From Impatiens glandulifera (taxonomy: Eukaryota > Streptophyta > Magnoliopsida > Ericales > Balsaminaceae): a stretch of 64,000 nucleotides of DNA. Below are positions 44,684 through 54,839 of the stretch, one piece after another. Below the pieces are notes generated by a model. The model saw only the letters and a program-made list of their open reading frames with translations. It was not told the origin of the DNA and made no database searches. The translations under genes and the position numbers were made by a program. Position 1 is the stretch's first letter. Every line of letters starts with the position of its first letter. The stretch spans positions 31,845,848 to 31,909,847 of the forward strand of contig NC_061870.1 in the NCBI RefSeq assembly GCF_907164915.1, written 5' to 3'.

Positions 44684-45391
44684 TTAATCAGTAAACACCA
44701 TTTTGGAGTACTTTTCCACCACGGCATCTCTATCGAGAATATTTGAGGGGGATGCCGGTGTGCCCGGCCCAAAATCTGGCCGGTACTTGAGAATCAGCCT
44801 GCTGATGTGGGGTGCAAAGCCGAGACCCTTCTTGGTCCGCACCATTTTCCTCAAAGTTTGAAAAAGGACCGCTGCCCAATTGATGGGCGTGTGGTTGTAG
44901 ATGTGGGTCATCATATTATAGGTATTCTTTGAGAACCGCTGATTTACAGATTGGCACAGAATGGACCGAGTGACAATCTCAAGAAGTAGCTGAGTGCTTC
45001 GACCGAGGCGGGTTTTTAACCCATAGGTTTCCACCGTCTCGAAGGTTCCTAAGCAGCGGTACACATAGTAGTATTCATCAGTGCCCTCTAAGGCCGGAAA
45101 GTCAGAGAACCCTTCTTTGGGCAGATTGAAGAGGGAGGCAAATTCGGCTTCATCAAGCCGGAAGGTATGATTCCTTACAGTGGTTACAATGCGGTCTCCC
45201 CAGTTGACGGCATTTCTGAAAAATTCCTTGACATCCTCAGTCAATATGGGACCGGATTCGTCAAGGAAGGCTTGAAGACCGGTAACAATGAGACTTTCAA
45301 ACATGTGTTTCTTTGGGTGATCGTAGTCCCATTCGGCCAAGCATGAGCCGAAGTCAACACTTAGAAAATTTCCCAAAGTTCGGCTTGGCAT
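44684..45391 (-). CDS. accessory ORF4 of the Sirevirus-like element (235 aa)
   Basis: A complete ORF with an ATG start, lying between ORF3 and ORF5. Landmarks match the other two at nearly the same positions: TGLQ at 37-40, EFF at 56-58, FNLPKEG at 88-94, TPINWA at 168-173, and PHISRLI at 194-200. It is essentially the shared domain alone, without the long tail of ORF5, and is closer to ORF3 than to ORF5 by eye. It has its own TATA box about 80 bp upstream and a CT-rich leader (GAGAGAGAG on the + strand). The role is unknown. The position is that of env-like genes, but no signal peptide or membrane span is evident. Confidence 0.8.
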   Translation of the reverse strand: MPSRTLGNFLSVDFGSCLAEWDYDHPKKHMFESLIVTGLQAFLDESGPILTEDVKEFFRNAVNWGDRIVTTVRNHTFRLDEAEFASLFNLPKEGFSDFPALEGTDEYYYVYRCLGTFETVETYGLKTRLGRSTQLLLEIVTRSILCQSVNQRFSKNTYNMMTHIYNHTPINWAAVLFQTLRKMVRTKKGLGFAPHISRLILKYRPDFGPGTPASPSNILDRDAVVEKYSKMVFTD

Positions 45392-45470
45392 GATGATGAT
45401 GTAGAGAGAGAGAGATTCAAGAGAAATACTAGTGATTGTGGATGTGAGAAAATGAAAGGAGGATGGCTCC

Positions 45471-45478
45471 TTATATAG
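45471..45478 (-). promoter_or_regulatory. TATA box of accessory ORF4
   Basis: CTATATAA followed by GGAG on the - strand, about 80 bp before the ORF4 ATG. Confidence 0.55.
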
Positions 45479-45878
45479 AATCGGTTTTGGAGGGAAAATC
45501 TGAGCATTGATTATCAGTTTTGTCTTATTAAGGAAGAGAATCTTTTCCTTTTAATGATGCATGGGGAAGGAGCAGATTGCAAGTCTCGAGGTAAATGGTA
45601 GTTGAGAAGCAACCAGATTAGTTGTAGAGTAAAGATGTAGGTGGTTGGGAGTTATCTCATTAAATAAGATTATCTCATTAAGTGCATTTATCACATAAAC
45701 AACATTGATTAGATGGAAACCGAAAGTGATAGAGATAAAGCCGAAATATGTCATACAGAAATGAAAAACAGAAATAAAACCGAAGTGGACATGGATGAAG
45801 CCGATATGGTCAGATCTGAGTTGAATAATAATACATCCGGTGCATGAAGCAAAATGACCGGATGCAAGAAGGAGTGAT

Positions 45879-46592
45879 CTAATGGTTCCTCCTCTCTTCA
45901 ACCCGATCGTAGAACGAGTCGATGATTTCCTTGGTGAACACTTGGCTGCGGTCCAAACCTTCGCCTGGACAGGTTGGGACCCCGAGCTCCTCAAACAGCC
46001 GGCTGATCTGGGGAATGAACGCCACCGACCTGGTGCCGATTATCCAGATCAGGACATCGAACAGCACCCTGGACCAGTTGACCGGCGTCCTCGTTATGAT
46101 GGCTGCCATCATATTGAACGTTACCGTGCAATATGTGTGGGTTACATCTTTCCCGAGGATGCTCCTCCCTATTATGTCATTTAGGAGCTGGTATTCAGCC
46201 CTCAAGGGATATTTGGAGCCATGATCATCGATTGGCTCATCTGACCGAGAGAGAGAGAGAGAGACCTCAGCCTTGGTGTCGGCTGGAGGATTAAGGTCCG
46301 TGAGCCCTTGTTTGGGCAGATTGAAGCACCGAGCAAAGTCTTGCTCGGTGAAGTCAAAGATAGCACCCCTAACTTTTGATTGGATGTGGGTGTTGAAGTA
46401 AGGTGTCCCCCGGTACACCCTGGCATTGTTGAAAAACTCAATGACGGACTGAGGATAGATGAGTTGATTATCATCTAGGAAGTACTGGAGACCGGTATCC
46501 TCCAGTTGTTTGATCATTCGGTATAGATCATAGTGATCTGTACTGGAGCATGATTCGAAGTTCACTTGTAGGATGTTTGTGAAGGTAGACAT
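45879..46592 (-). CDS. accessory ORF3 of the Sirevirus-like element (237 aa)
   Basis: The first accessory gene after pol. The pol stop is at 47149 and this ATG at 46592, leaving about 560 bp for a separate promoter. Landmarks: TGLQ at 33-36, EFF at 52-54, FNLPKQG at 90-96, TPVNWS at 169-174, PQISRLF at 194-200. It shares the domain of ORF4 and ORF5, so the three arose by duplication within the element. A (GA)n-like run at 46249-46264 changes Ser/Leu content (LSLSLSR) and may be a hotspot for length change. No catalytic motif is recognised. Its presence in full length with no stop suggests retention by selection or recent activity. Confidence 0.8.
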   Translation of the reverse strand: MSTFTNILQVNFESCSSTDHYDLYRMIKQLEDTGLQYFLDDNQLIYPQSVIEFFNNARVYRGTPYFNTHIQSKVRGAIFDFTEQDFARCFNLPKQGLTDLNPPADTKAEVSLSLSRSDEPIDDHGSKYPLRAEYQLLNDIIGRSILGKDVTHTYCTVTFNMMAAIITRTPVNWSRVLFDVLIWIIGTRSVAFIPQISRLFEELGVPTCPGEGLDRSQVFTKEIIDSFYDRVEERRNH

Positions 46593-46695
46593 TGTCAGGA
46601 TGCCTTAGAGAGAGATGATGTTCTTGTGAGTTTCTTTGCTTTAGTGAGGGAAAGAGTGTATTGAGTTGTGAGTGATTAAGTGAAATAACGCTTCC

Positions 46696-46703
46696 TTTAA
46701 ATA
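46696..46703 (-). promoter_or_regulatory. TATA-like box of accessory ORF3
   Basis: TATTTAAA followed by GGAAGC on the - strand, about 104 bp before the ORF3 ATG. Confidence 0.45.
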
Positions 46704-47148
46704 CTGTTTTTGGGGCTAACCTATTGTCCAGACATTAAATGGAATGACCTGTATTAACTGCAGGATAAAAGGTTATTCACCAAAATGGGTATGTTTGCAG
46801 TCTAGGTGTCGGTCATAGGCCTGAACCGTGAAAGATATCAAAAGATCTTCACGTCTTTTTAGGCGCGACCAGTTTTCTTTGAAAAGGAAACATTTCAGAG
46901 CAGATATCTATAAACATTGGTAGTTGTTCCACATCTGTGAAATTCAAATAATCTGGGATGACCTGCTTCCGAACCGGTCAGTCATCAGTTGTTCATCCCG
47001 ATGCGGTTAGTTGGTGTTTCCACCAAGTAGCCGGTCGGTTTACTCTGTCTGATGAGCTGGGCGGTTCTTCCATAGGCATCTTGAGAATTCAAAGATCAGC
47101 AGCTTAAGAAGAACTACTTGTTTTATCTGTCGAAGCTGGTGTTCCTTT

Positions 47149-50100
47149 TTAAGTATCCTTAGGAAGGATCTGACTGATATCGGTTAAACCGAGAGTAAGT
47201 CTAAATTGAGAGAACTTAGCTTCCTGTAGAGGCTTTGTGAAGATATCGGCTACTTGTTGATCGGTGGGTACGTATTCCAGCCGGATATGCTTCAGCGTGA
47301 CATGCTCTCGAATGAAATGATGCCTTATGTCGATGTGCTTGGTTCTGGAATGTAGAACCGGGTTGTATGTAATCGCAATGGCACTTGTGTTGTCACAGAA
47401 AATTGGGGACTCTTCGGCTGTAATACCGAAATCCTTTAGCTGCTGTTGGATCCAGAGAAGTTGAGAACAGCAACTTCCGGCCGCCAAGTATTCAGCTTCT
47501 GCGGTTGATGTAGCCACGGATGTCTGCTTCTTGCTATGCCATGATACCAGTCGGTCACCAAGGAACTGACATGTTCCGCTGGTGCTCTTTCTGTCAATCT
47601 TGCAGCCTGCATAGTCTGCGTCTGAATAGCTCGTTAGATTGAATGATGAGTCCTTTGGGTACCACAGACCGACATCAGGTGTGCCCTTTAGATACTTCAG
47701 TATCCTTTTTGCGGCTGTGTAGTGGGATTGCTTTGGATTTGCTTGAAATCTCCCACATACACCAACTGCAAACAGGATGTCCGGTCTGCTTGCTGTCAGA
47801 TATAGCAGGGAACCGATCATGCCCCGGTATGCAATCTGATCTACTGATTGCCCTTCATCATCCCTGTCCAATTTAATGGATGAACTCATTGGAGTGGCCG
47901 CCGAGGAGCAGGTGTCCATACCGAATTTCTTTAGAAGCTCCTTGGTATATTTCGGTTGACTGATGAATGTTCCTTCCTTGAGTTGCTTAACCTGAAGACC
48001 TAGGAAGAAACTTAATTCTCCCATCATGCTCATTTCAAATTTGTCAGTCATCATTTTTGAAAATTTGTCACAGAGCTTGGGGTCAGTGGAACCAAAAATA
48101 ATATCATCTACATAGATTTGAACAAGTAGGATATGTTCCTTCTTTTCAAATTTGAACAAGGTCTTATCCACTGAACCGATGGTGAAATCATGCTCTAATA
48201 GGAATGCGGTTAGCGTATCATACCAGGCTCTTGGTGCTTGCTTTAGACCGTATAAAGCTTTGTTCAGTCGGTATACATGGTTTGGAAATGCAGCGTTCTT
48301 AAAACCGGGCGGTTGTTCAACATACACTTCCTCACGTATATCACCGTTCAGAAATGCACTTTTAACATCCATTTGAAAAACTTTGAAATTTTTGAAAGCA
48401 GCAAATGCAAGAAAAATCCTAATGGCTTCAATCCTGGCTACAGGAGCAAATGACTCTTCAAAGTCAATGCCTTCTTCCTGTTTGTAGCCTTGAGCCACTA
48501 ATCTGGCTTTGTTCCTCGTGACCAGACCGTCCTCATTGAGTTTGTTTCTGAATACCCATCTTGTTCCTATGACCGATTTATCTTTCGGTCTGGGAACTAA
48601 GTACCAGACTTTACTACTCTCGAACTGGTTTAGCTCTTCTTGCATTCCCAAGATCCAGTCCGGATCTGACAATGCTTCATCTATTCTTTTCGGTTCAATC
48701 TGGGATATAAAAGCAGAGTTAAAATATCCTTCCAGAAGTTGACTCCTAGTTCGAACAGGTTCTGAAGGGTCACCTATAATTTGCTCAGGAGGATGTTTAC
48801 TGTTTCTTCTGAGATTCAGTTCAAAGGTGTCTACCAAGTTACCGTTTAATTGATCAAGGCTAGACATGTCGGTAGGCTGACCAAGATTGTCAGACCGACC
48901 GGCTTCCTCGGGTTGGACCGAAGTGTCAGCTTCCTGCTGTGAAACAGCTTGATCCGGCTGGGTATCAATATTACCCATTAGGTCATGGACAAATCCCCTG
49001 AAGACCGGGGTCTCATCTTCGCTATCAGAATGAATATCGTTATTTTCCAGTCTGTTATGAAGATCAAAGCATGAAGCAGTGTTGCTTTCAACCGATTCAT
49101 CGAAAACAACGTGAATTGTTTCCTCCATGGTTGCAGTTCTATTGTTATATACTCTATATGCTTTACTTACCGACGAGTATCCTAGCATAATGCCGGTATC
49201 GGTCTTTGCATCAAAAGCAGTAAGTTGGGTTTTACCATTATTATGAATATAACATTTACAACCGAAAATCCTGAGGTATTTAAGTTTGGGAACTCTGTTA
49301 AAATAAACCTCATATGGTGTTTTGTTGTGAAATCTGTTTATCAAAGACCGATTTTGTGTATGGCATGCAGTGTTGATAGCTTCAGCCCAATATTTCTGAG
49401 CAATGCCGGAGTCGGCTATCATGGACCGTGCGGCTTCCTTGAGAGTCCGGTTTCTTCTCTCGGCCAGGCCATTTTGTTGAGGAGTCCTAGCACTAGACAA
49501 CTCGTGTCTAATGCCGGATTCATCAAGATATGCAGTTAATGTGCTATTAGTAAATTCGGTACCTCTATCGCTTCGAATGCAATTTATACGAGTTGACTTT
49601 TCATTTTGCAAACGCTTAAGGAGGTTGATTAGGTTTGATACCGTTTCACGTTTAGATGGTAAAAATATTACCCATGTATATCTAGAGTAATCATCAATAA
49701 CTACCATGGTGTAGAGCATACCGCCTAGACTAATGACCTGAATTGGTCCAAATAAATCCATGTGAAGAAGATCTAGGCATCGGCTAGATTGGAGATTTCC
49801 TTTGCTCTTAAACGATGACCTAGTTTGTTTACCCATCTGGCATGCTGAACAAACCTTATCCTGGTTAAATACTATATCTGGGATGCCTTCAACTAATTTC
49901 TTACCACGAATGTAGTTTAAAGTTTTCATGTTTAGGTGGTTTAATCTTTTGTGCCATAGCCAGGTTTGATCGGTTTTAGCTATCATGCATATAGGATGTT
50001 CTACTCTAGTTTTCCAGTCTACCTTGTAGATGTTACCTATCCTATTTCCGGTTAGTAGTACTATTCCTTGAGAGTTCTTAACTAAGCATGCATGTTTAAG

Positions 50101-50376
50101 GAATTCTACTGTGTATCCGGCATCACACATCTGACTAATGCTAAGTAGATTAAAACGTAGGTTTTCAACTAGAAGTACATTATCAATAGTTAGGTTACCA
50201 TGGACAATCTTACCCTTGCCCACGGTTTTACCTTTAGAGTTGTCACCGAAGGTAATTGGAGCACCGGTTACTGATCTGATGTCGGTTAGCAGATTGCTAT
50301 TTCCGGTCATGTGTCTGGAGCAACCGCTGTCCAAGAACCATTCAGAGTTTCCTAGCCGTTTCTTTGGGTCCTGCAA
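47149..50376 (-). CDS. pol: Copia pol polyprotein of the Sirevirus-like element
   Basis: The frame is open from about 50379 and has no ATG at its beginning, so the given start is the first TTG; expression probably depends on gag. Domains in order: aspartic protease with [13 protein letters not shown] (catalytic D16); a pre-integrase zinc region (WHKRLNHLN ... CSACQMGK, about 140-190); an integrase core ([33 protein letters not shown], about 205-325); reverse transcriptase ([28 protein letters not shown] at 755-758); and RNase H ([26 protein letters not shown]), ending after the ADIFTKPL block. There are no internal stops, and catalytic motifs look intact. The gag stop lies 32 bases upstream and in a different frame. 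Confidence 0.95.
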   Translation of the reverse strand: MQDPKKRLGNSEWFLDSGCSRHMTGNSNLLTDIRSVTGAPITFGDNSKGKTVGKGKIVHGNLTIDNVLLVENLRFNLLSISQMCDAGYTVEFLKHACLVKNSQGIVLLTGNRIGNIYKVDWKTRVEHPICMIAKTDQTWLWHKRLNHLNMKTLNYIRGKKLVEGIPDIVFNQDKVCSACQMGKQTRSSFKSKGNLQSSRCLDLLHMDLFGPIQVISLGGMLYTMVVIDDYSRYTWVIFLPSKRETVSNLINLLKRLQNEKSTRINCIRSDRGTEFTNSTLTAYLDESGIRHELSSARTPQQNGLAERRNRTLKEAARSMIADSGIAQKYWAEAINTACHTQNRSLINRFHNKTPYEVYFNRVPKLKYLRIFGCKCYIHNNGKTQLTAFDAKTDTGIMLGYSSVSKAYRVYNNRTATMEETIHVVFDESVESNTASCFDLHNRLENNDIHSDSEDETPVFRGFVHDLMGNIDTQPDQAVSQQEADTSVQPEEAGRSDNLGQPTDMSSLDQLNGNLVDTFELNLRRNSKHPPEQIIGDPSEPVRTRSQLLEGYFNSAFISQIEPKRIDEALSDPDWILGMQEELNQFESSKVWYLVPRPKDKSVIGTRWVFRNKLNEDGLVTRNKARLVAQGYKQEEGIDFEESFAPVARIEAIRIFLAFAAFKNFKVFQMDVKSAFLNGDIREEVYVEQPPGFKNAAFPNHVYRLNKALYGLKQAPRAWYDTLTAFLLEHDFTIGSVDKTLFKFEKKEHILLVQIYVDDIIFGSTDPKLCDKFSKMMTDKFEMSMMGELSFFLGLQVKQLKEGTFISQPKYTKELLKKFGMDTCSSAATPMSSSIKLDRDDEGQSVDQIAYRGMIGSLLYLTASRPDILFAVGVCGRFQANPKQSHYTAAKRILKYLKGTPDVGLWYPKDSSFNLTSYSDADYAGCKIDRKSTSGTCQFLGDRLVSWHSKKQTSVATSTAEAEYLAAGSCCSQLLWIQQQLKDFGITAEESPIFCDNTSAIAITYNPVLHSRTKHIDIRHHFIREHVTLKHIRLEYVPTDQQVADIFTKPLQEAKFSQFRLTLGLTDISQILPKDT

Positions 50377-50410
50377 AAATTACATATTTACAACTATTTG
50401 GTACCCACAT

Positions 50411-52258
50411 TTACTTGGGTCCACATGTGATTAGTCCCTTAGGTACCCAAACCTTGATAAATCGAACGGTCTTCTTTGCTAAAGTTTCAACTGTTCTCCT
50501 TACACTTGGTCTGGTGTATTTTGGTTTCCCTACAGATGACCTAAATGATGATGGTCTTTGGTTTGATGATCTATAGGTTGACCTACGTGGTTCAGGAAAG
50601 TCTTTCTTATATTTGAGGATTTCTGCTCTCCTTTTCTCAAGGTCAAGCCATGAATCGGTTGGGCCAACATAGTCATACTTTGTCTTTTCTTCCCTATAAT
50701 ACGCGGTCTCCTCTTCTTCAGCTGTACAGGTGCTCTTAAGGAATTTTATGAAGGGAAGGTTTCCTTTTGTAAGTTTTGCTTTCCATATGGATTTTCGGTT
50801 TTTAGATCTGTTTTCTGTGTATCCTAGACCATTCTTACAACGTGGATGCCTGTATTCTTTATTCAGGTTCTTTACTATATCGCTAGATCTCCTATAGGCG
50901 GCCATCGTATACTGAAATCTGGCATTCTCTTTCTCGGTTAGTTCTCTAGTTGACTCACTAGCTTGTTCGATCTTAAGGTCTAATTCGGTTTCTAGGGTAT
51001 GAATATCATCAGGTTGTATAGCTTCTGGTTCGGTTATGATAGGTACCTCTGGTTCTACTGGGATCGGTACTATGGGGTCGGCTTTAAGGTTGATATGCTT
51101 AGGTAGCATGGTCAGTAGGTTCTTATATTCTTCTACCATGTCATTCAATGCTTCATATAATTCATCTTTAGTAAATTCATCACAGGGAGAGTCAAATACC
51201 TGTTTCTCATTTGCCATGAGACATGTGAGGTCATCGTCACTGTCACTGTGAGCCCATAGACTTCCTCCATCGTCGGCTATCAATGCTTTCGGTACTTCAC
51301 TTCCTTCACCGGTTTGTTGATAGTTGTTCCGGTTATTTTGGTAGTCTGGTTTCTGTGTATCTCTCCTTGGTTTCCTGCATTCCCACTTAAAATGTCCCAT
51401 ACAGTTACAGTTATAGCATCTTATATTGGATTTGTCACCATAGTAGTTGTTTGTCGGTTGGCTCCTTTTCATGAACCTCCCAAACTTCTGTGCGAGCATG
51501 GCCATGGCGTCCTCAGTAAACTGTTCGGCGGTTCTGATCGGTGCAGGTGCAGGAATCGGTACCGGTGCAGATGTAGATATAGGAGCAGGAACAGGTGCGG
51601 CCGGTTCCGTAGATGTGAACAGTGCTCTGGTTGACGTTGAGGCCGAGACTTCCTCTTCAGTTCTGGAGTTCATCTCGAACTCATATGCCTTAAGATCTTC
51701 GAATACATCGTATAATTTCATCTTACGTAGGCTCTTTGATTCTATCATGACCATCGTCTTTATATCCCAGGCACTTGGAAGAGACCTCAAAACCTTCATG
51801 ATGACCTCTTTGTTGTCGTACTTCTTGCCCAGATTTGCCAATTCATCTAATACACCAGTGAACCGGTCACTGTATTCCTTCATAGTTTCCCCTGGTTTCA
51901 TTTTGATGCTTTCAAACTTCTGTGTGGCCACCATTATTTTGTTCTCCTTTGTTCTTTCATTTCCCTCAAAGATCTGGATGACCGTGTTCCAAGTCTCCTT
52001 CGCGGTTTGGCAGTCTCTGATCTTGCAGTATGTATTTCTATCTACGCTGTTGGAGATCCGGTTTCTTGCATGGTTGTCCAGATTGTTCCTTCTCCTATCA
52101 TCAGCTGTCCATTCTTTTCTGTCTTTATCAATGACTATCGGTCCTTCGGTTAGAACGAATTCCATTTCATCATCCAAGGTGACTAGATGTAGGTGCATGC
52201 GTGCCTTCCAGTTGGCAAAGTCATCACCTTCTAGCATTGGAGGCCTATCTTGATACAT
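50411..52258 (-). CDS. gag: gag of the Sirevirus-like element (615 aa)
   Basis: Starts 40 bp inside the 5' LTR edge, with an ATG and MYQDRPPMLEGDDFANWKAR. A UBN2/gag-type domain covers about residues 60-200 (TAKETWNTVIQIFEG, KMKPGETMKEYSDRF). A Pro/Ala-rich linker (about 222-250) precedes a CCHC zinc knuckle, CYNCNCMGHFKWEC, at 281-294, which binds the RNA genome. A long acidic and then basic tail follows, unusual in Copia gag but typical for the large Sirevirus gag. It ends at a TAA at 50411. The capsid protein would package element RNA in cytoplasmic particles. Confidence 0.93.
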   Translation of the reverse strand: MYQDRPPMLEGDDFANWKARMHLHLVTLDDEMEFVLTEGPIVIDKDRKEWTADDRRRNNLDNHARNRISNSVDRNTYCKIRDCQTAKETWNTVIQIFEGNERTKENKIMVATQKFESIKMKPGETMKEYSDRFTGVLDELANLGKKYDNKEVIMKVLRSLPSAWDIKTMVMIESKSLRKMKLYDVFEDLKAYEFEMNSRTEEEVSASTSTRALFTSTEPAAPVPAPISTSAPVPIPAPAPIRTAEQFTEDAMAMLAQKFGRFMKRSQPTNNYYGDKSNIRCYNCNCMGHFKWECRKPRRDTQKPDYQNNRNNYQQTGEGSEVPKALIADDGGSLWAHSDSDDDLTCLMANEKQVFDSPCDEFTKDELYEALNDMVEEYKNLLTMLPKHINLKADPIVPIPVEPEVPIITEPEAIQPDDIHTLETELDLKIEQASESTRELTEKENARFQYTMAAYRRSSDIVKNLNKEYRHPRCKNGLGYTENRSKNRKSIWKAKLTKGNLPFIKFLKSTCTAEEEETAYYREEKTKYDYVGPTDSWLDLEKRRAEILKYKKDFPEPRRSTYRSSNQRPSSFRSSVGKPKYTRPSVRRTVETLAKKTVRFIKVWVPKGLITCGPK

Positions 52259-52283
52259 GTTTGCTTGAGTATTGAAACTAACT

Positions 52284-52295
52284 GCTCTGATACCA
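52284..52295 (-). other. Met-tRNA primer binding site of the Sirevirus-like element
   Basis: TGGTATCAGAGC on the - strand, two bases after the 5' LTR. Confidence 0.94.
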
Positions 52296-52297
52296 AT

Positions 52298-53641
52298 TGT
52301 TAGGATCTAGGTCGCCGTTGGTGGACCGGGGGTTGGACCGGTTAGCGGTTCTCACTCGTAGGGTGGTGATTAATCCTGTTAGAGATTAACACCGGGGTTT
52401 CAATACTACACAACCTGTTACAAACCCTTGAACTAGGTTCAAGCGCGGAAGAGGTTTGCTTTCAAGTTGAAGCGGTACACGTGTATGATAGGCGGAGTCG
52501 GTTTCGGATGATGAAGATTTGAAGGATGGTGGGTCGGTTTCGGCAATCTGGATACTTGGTGTGGTAAATGTAGATTCGGTTCTGAGTGATGTTGTTAGAT
52601 TAGTCGGTTATGTAAAGAAGCCAACAGAAAGTAAATGACACAACAGATTTTATGGATGTTCGGAGATAAAACTCCTACGTCACCCCTTCCTCTCGAAACC
52701 GCGAGAAGGATATTCACTAAGGAATACAAATACAATCCGATCGAGACTTATTTCCTGCTCGATAACACTCTTACAATTCACACCGAAATTGTAACACACA
52801 CTTAGAGTTTAGCACTTAGGCTTTCTTAGAATGCCACACTGTTATCACTTGTAGTAAATGCACTTAATGTTTGTCTCACTTAGTAACTGCTCAATATCTG
52901 CTTTTTGTCCCGCTTCGTAACTTTTGTAACTACATTTACTCTTCTTCAACTGCCTCCTTTTATAGGTGAAATATGCCAACGGTCATATTTCAAAGCCTTG
53001 AATCTGATTGGCTGGTCAGCGGTGCAGTGATTCAGTGTCTCAGACCTGCCGGTCTTCTCCTCAGACCTGACAGTCAATCTCAGACCTGGTATCCTGTTTC
53101 AGACCTGCCGGTCTGTAAAGCAAACCTGCCGGGTTTGTCTTTTACTCAATGTAGGCACTGTCTGCTTGGACAGTTGTCTGTACTTTGAAGATTTCCTTTC
53201 TGGCTTATCCCGAAGTGGAAAGATCCGGTAGTACTGTTTTCTGCAGCCTACAGTCTTTCCTCAGACTTGCATGGATATGGAAGTATTCAGTCTGTTCCTT
53301 TGGTATCATTCTCAGCAGATACCCAAAGTGTCTTCTTGTGCAGGTCGGCCTCTTGACTTGGCCTAGGTTGGCCATTTGACTTGGCCGAATATCTTTTGAT
53401 AGTGAAGTGACCGGACTTCTTCCGGTCTTGTGGATTGATCGGCTTTTTGAGCTTTGGCTTTTAGGCTTTGGCCGATCCTTCCTCTGTTCAGTCACGTTCC
53501 AAGTGTGCTTGATCGGTTTGATAGCTTGACCGGTTCGGTTACTTCACTTGGTTTTCTTATTCATCCGGTCCGGTTCCTCGTTCCTGCATAGGAAGTTTGT
53601 TTAAGTTAGGTTTATTTGAACCGGTATGAATTTATCTAACA
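52298..53641 (-). repeat. 5' LTR of the Sirevirus-like element
   Basis: 1,344 bp, matching 39688-41031. The promoter copy used for genomic RNA should lie here: TATA box (CTATAAAAGGAGG on the - strand) at 52958-52965, with CAGACCTG words 75-150 bp upstream of it at 53041, 53062, 53081 and 53100. Confidence 0.96.
52958..52965 (-). promoter_or_regulatory. LTR TATA box
   Basis: CTATAAAA on the - strand, about two thirds of the way from the outer LTR end to... the inner part of the 5' LTR, upstream of gag. This should drive the full-length RNA. Confidence 0.7.
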
Positions 53642-53646
53642 AATTT

Positions 53647-54800
53647 ATTTGTAAGTTTCTTTGGTGTCCTCTAAGTCATCCTTCCGTTATTTGGTAAGCT
53701 GTGACAAAGTGAAGAAATTTAAGGACCGAGGAGGCTTAATTATACGAGATTTGACTTCATTTAACAAAGCTCTTTTATCGAAATAGTGTAACAAAATATT
53801 CCTCAAAGCCTACCTCTCTATGGGTTACTATGATCAAGTGCAAGTATGGGCATGATTGGTCTAGTTGGTTCACCAAACTTATTAACCGGGTAGTGGAATG
53901 CATTATTTGGAGTGACATCTCATTAATGTGGATATATTTTTGTGGACAATGCAGATTTCGGTTAACGATGACTTTTCGATTAGTTTTGGGATGATATATG
54001 GTGCAATGTAAGAAGTGTTTTCTCATCGTACCCAATCCTTGTCTTGATTGCTATATGTAGAGATGCTACAGTCAAATACATGTTTGACACGAGTTCTAAT
54101 GGTTTTGAAATGAGAATCATATATAGGAGAAGACTAAATGTTAAAGAGTTAGTTTCACATGATAGAGTGTTGAACTTGGTGGGCGTAAGATGTGAATCCT
54201 TCTTTGTGTGATATTTTGTGTTGGCAAAATATTCATAATTTTAAGGTTAGTCATCGTTACTCTTTAATTGCGGAGAATGCTACTTACGATCTCATATGGG
54301 AGAAGTTGTGACACTCTAATTTTCCATCGAAAATCTCGTTCCTTGGATGGAGTGTCATGCATTTAGGGATTTTGACAGATGATAAATGCATGGAAAAATA
54401 GTGTATTATGTCAAGTCGCTGTAGAATGTGTCATAAAGAGGTGGAGTCAACGTCTCACTTGCTCTTACACTGTGATAGAGTGATTGTGATTTGGAGCTTA
54501 TTATAGAATATGACTGGTATTCAATGGGTTATGCAGGAATCCAACTGTTGGGAAATGTGGATAGAGGTGGTGAGTTCGGTTGGTTTGAGTCGTTAAACCC
54601 CTATCCGGCTTATCTTCTGGTGGACCATTTGACTTGAATGAAACCGTAGAACATTATCATTATCGACCACTGCGTTTAATTCATAATTATATTATTATAA
54701 CAATCGGGGATGTTTCATTAGGTAAACCAAATGAGGCAGTTGAAGAACTCATTGATCTTTTTTAAGATTTCCGTGCTAGTTAAAATTTGTTCTTTTTGTG
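53647..54800 (+). pseudogene. LINE (L1-type) remnant, 3' part
   Basis: Continues the LINE after the Copia insertion. It carries a block like WEKVCKSKKEGGLGIRDL (here VKKFKDRGGLIIRDLTSFNK near 53710-53770). Near 54415-54475 the zf-RVT-type segment CRMCHKEVESTSHLLLHCD is almost intact. The part from 54240 on is also found at 18870-19420. Stops and shifts are common. The 3' end is not sharply defined, around 54790-54840. Confidence 0.85.
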
Positions 54801-54839
54801 TGATCATCTATGAATTATTTTGTGTTGTTTTTTTTAATG

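Larger units (their letters stand above)
39688..53641 (-). mobile_element. Sirevirus-like Copia retrotransposon with three accessory ORFs
   Basis: 13,954 bp, oriented on the - strand. Two 1,344-bp LTRs (TG...CA) are flanked by a perfect AATTT duplication (39683-39687, 53642-53646) within the LINE. Order in element direction: 5' LTR, Met primer site, gag (615 aa), pol (protease, integrase, RT, RNase H), three related accessory ORFs (237, 235, 944 aa), a duplicated polypurine end, 3' LTR. The Copia domain order, large gag, extra ORFs after pol and repeated polypurine tracts fit the Sirevirus (SIRE/Maximus) genus. I see only two LTR differences, at about 39707 and 41014 and the matching bases. 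The insertion is therefore very recent, and the copy may be nearly complete. Confidence 0.95.

Noticed and set aside
51447..52253. 268-codon open frame on the + strand
   Set aside because: It is the exact antisense of gag, with no recognisable domain. The gag frame explains the sequence.
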